DNA from: an uncultured Muribaculaceae bacterium
Lineage (GTDB): Bacteria; Bacteroidota; Bacteroidia; Bacteroidales; Muribaculaceae
DNA length: 15,228 nt
NCBI GenBank assembly: GCA_934590135.1
Contig: CAKTOT010000051.1
Coordinates: 1 to 15,228, forward strand
Direction of reading: 5' to 3'
In this document: positions 14,719 through 15,228 of the stretch, piece after piece
Position numbering within the stretch: the first letter of the stretch is position 1
Layout: the number at the start of each line of letters is the position of its first letter
Made by a program: the position numbers and the translations under genes
Notes under the pieces: model-generated
What the model was told of the DNA's origin: nothing
The model's database searches: none
What the model saw: the letters and a program-made list of their open reading frames with translations, nothing else

Positions 14719-14949
14719 ATGAACAAGAAGAATTTATCAAAGGCGCGAAAAATGGCGCAGGAAAGCATCTACGATGATGCTCAGTATGTCGGTCGGTGGA
14801 ACGACTTCGAGGTTAACGAGCCTATATTCAACGATGAAGAGGAACGCTTTATCGGGCTTCCGCAGTACATCCTCGCCAAAGACGACACGCTGCGGTGGAC
14901 ACACGACACCGAGGGACTGGAAGTGCTGCGCGACTTGCCCGAAGATTAA
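14719..14949 (+). CDS. Small acidic protein, candidate immunity protein
   Basis: 76 residues, beginning MNKKNLSKARKMAQESIYDD. The first dozen residues are basic; the rest is acidic and aromatic-rich (YVGRWNDFEV, FNDEEERFIGLPQYILAKDD, LRWTHDTEGLEVLRDLPED). No signal peptide, membrane helix or enzyme motif is visible, so a cytoplasmic protein is expected. I do not recognise the family. It starts 96 nt after the toxin stop on the same strand, behind its own promoter-like element, and ends before a strong terminator. Position, size and charge fit an immunity protein for the papain-fold or C-terminal toxin domain; this is inference. It could also be an unrelated phage accessory gene. Confidence 0.6.
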   Translation: MNKKNLSKARKMAQESIYDDAQYVGRWNDFEVNEPIFNDEEERFIGLPQYILAKDDTLRWTHDTEGLEVLRDLPED

Positions 14950-14975
14950 CGACCGCAGACCACGAGCAAAGAGAG

Positions 14976-15021
14976 AACGAAAGCGACCGCGCCATGTAGA
15001 GCAGACGCGGTCGCTTTCGTT
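14976..15021. terminator. Bidirectional terminator between convergent genes
   Basis: AACGAAAGCGACCGCG (14976-14991) is perfectly complementary to CGCGGTCGCTTTCGTT (15006-15021), a 16-bp stem with a 14-nt loop. It is followed by TTATT on the plus strand and preceded by a purine-rich run that gives pyrimidines on the minus strand. It lies 27 nt past the small gene and directly abuts the stop codon of the leftward regulator, so it can serve both. Confidence 0.85.
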
Positions 15022-15228
15022 TTATTCCATTTCAGAAGCCGAGACCGCTTCAAGACGCAGACCGAGCGCTTCGCAGATTTTGGCGACCGTGTCGATGGTC
15101 ACATTCATGCGTCCGTTTTCGATGCGGCAGAGGTGGCCGGCATCAAGGCCACAGCGGTCGGCGAGGTCGCGAACAGATAGCCCTGCGGCATTACGAGCGC
15201 GAGCGATGGCCGAGCCTACAGCCTTGCG
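15022..15228 (-). CDS. XRE-family helix-turn-helix regulator, C-terminal 68 codons
   Basis: The minus-strand frame enters from the right edge and ends with TAA at 15022-15024. It gives 68 residues: a single Cro/C1-type helix-turn-helix with AIARARNAAGLSVRDLADR (helices 1-2), GLDAGHLCRIENGR (recognition helix and the RIENG hallmark) and NVTIDTVAKICEALGLRLE (helices 4-5), then a short acidic tail. Such small DNA-binding proteins regulate prophages, integrative elements and toxin-antitoxin pairs. The start lies outside the window, but the domain is nearly complete, so only a few residues are probably missing. It converges on the 76-codon gene, sharing the terminator. What it controls cannot be seen here. 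Confidence 0.85.
   Translation of the reverse strand, partial: RKAVGSAIARARNAAGLSVRDLADRCGLDAGHLCRIENGRMNVTIDTVAKICEALGLRLEAVSASEME

Larger units (their letters stand above)
12680..15228. mobile_element. Accessory segment, probable prophage or toxin-island remnant
   Basis: From about 12,680 the gene content, direction and composition change. A rightward, GC-richer reading frame of phage head-protein origin begins without its N-terminus, followed by a small acidic gene and a leftward XRE regulator that runs out of the window. No integrase, transposase, tRNA target or direct repeat was found, so element type and right border are unknown. The left border is placed where similarity to MuF proteins appears to begin, just after the in-frame stop at 12,679. 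Confidence 0.45.

Noticed and set aside
12680..15228. Complete prophage or insertion sequence
   Set aside because: No integrase, transposase, terminal inverted repeats or attachment repeats are visible in the window; only a remnant or an edge of an element can be supported.

Overview
The window looks like a chromosome segment of a Bacteroidota bacterium, most likely a gut or oral Bacteroidales member (Muribaculaceae-like is a guess). This rests on several signs: Bacteroidetes-type promoters (TTTG ... TAnnTTTG), an almost complete lack of Shine-Dalgarno sequences, a Bacteroides-like biotin synthase, a DUF1015 protein, a DUF4250 protein and a carboxynorspermidine decarboxylase. No tRNA, rRNA, CRISPR array or complete insertion sequence was seen.

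Layout. Positions 1-12,476 are ordinary core genome, nearly all read leftward. From right to left on the minus strand they are: a DUF4250 protein and a UvrD/PcrA helicase (2 nt apart), NspC decarboxylase, a family 2 glycosyltransferase overlapping radC, then (past a rightward pair) purA, a DUF1015 protein, a small secreted protein made of 22-residue repeats, bioB, a SpoU/TrmH-type RNA methyltransferase, and the first 83 codons of radA. The only rightward core genes are lrgA and lrgB (5766-6801). They overlap by 14 nt and sit behind a consensus Bacteroidetes promoter. This block holds housekeeping functions: purine synthesis, biotin synthesis, polyamine synthesis, DNA repair and RNA modification. 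There is no single pathway.

Positions about 12,680-15,228 are accessory and differ in origin. They hold a rightward reading frame that begins abruptly inside a phage head-morphogenesis (MuF) domain. It continues into a papain-fold toxin domain with an apparent Cys-His-Asp triad and ends in a separate, AT-rich C-terminal domain. A 76-codon acidic gene with its own promoter-like element follows, then a strong bidirectional terminator, then an incomplete leftward XRE-family regulator. I read this as the 3' remnant of a phage-type MuF polymorphic toxin gene with a possible immunity gene, left beside the helicase operon.

The toxin remnant, its composition break and the small downstream gene are the most interesting part. 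The core section offers smaller points: a biotin synthase lacking one classical cluster cysteine, a tandem-repeat secreted protein, and DUF1015 lying next to purA.
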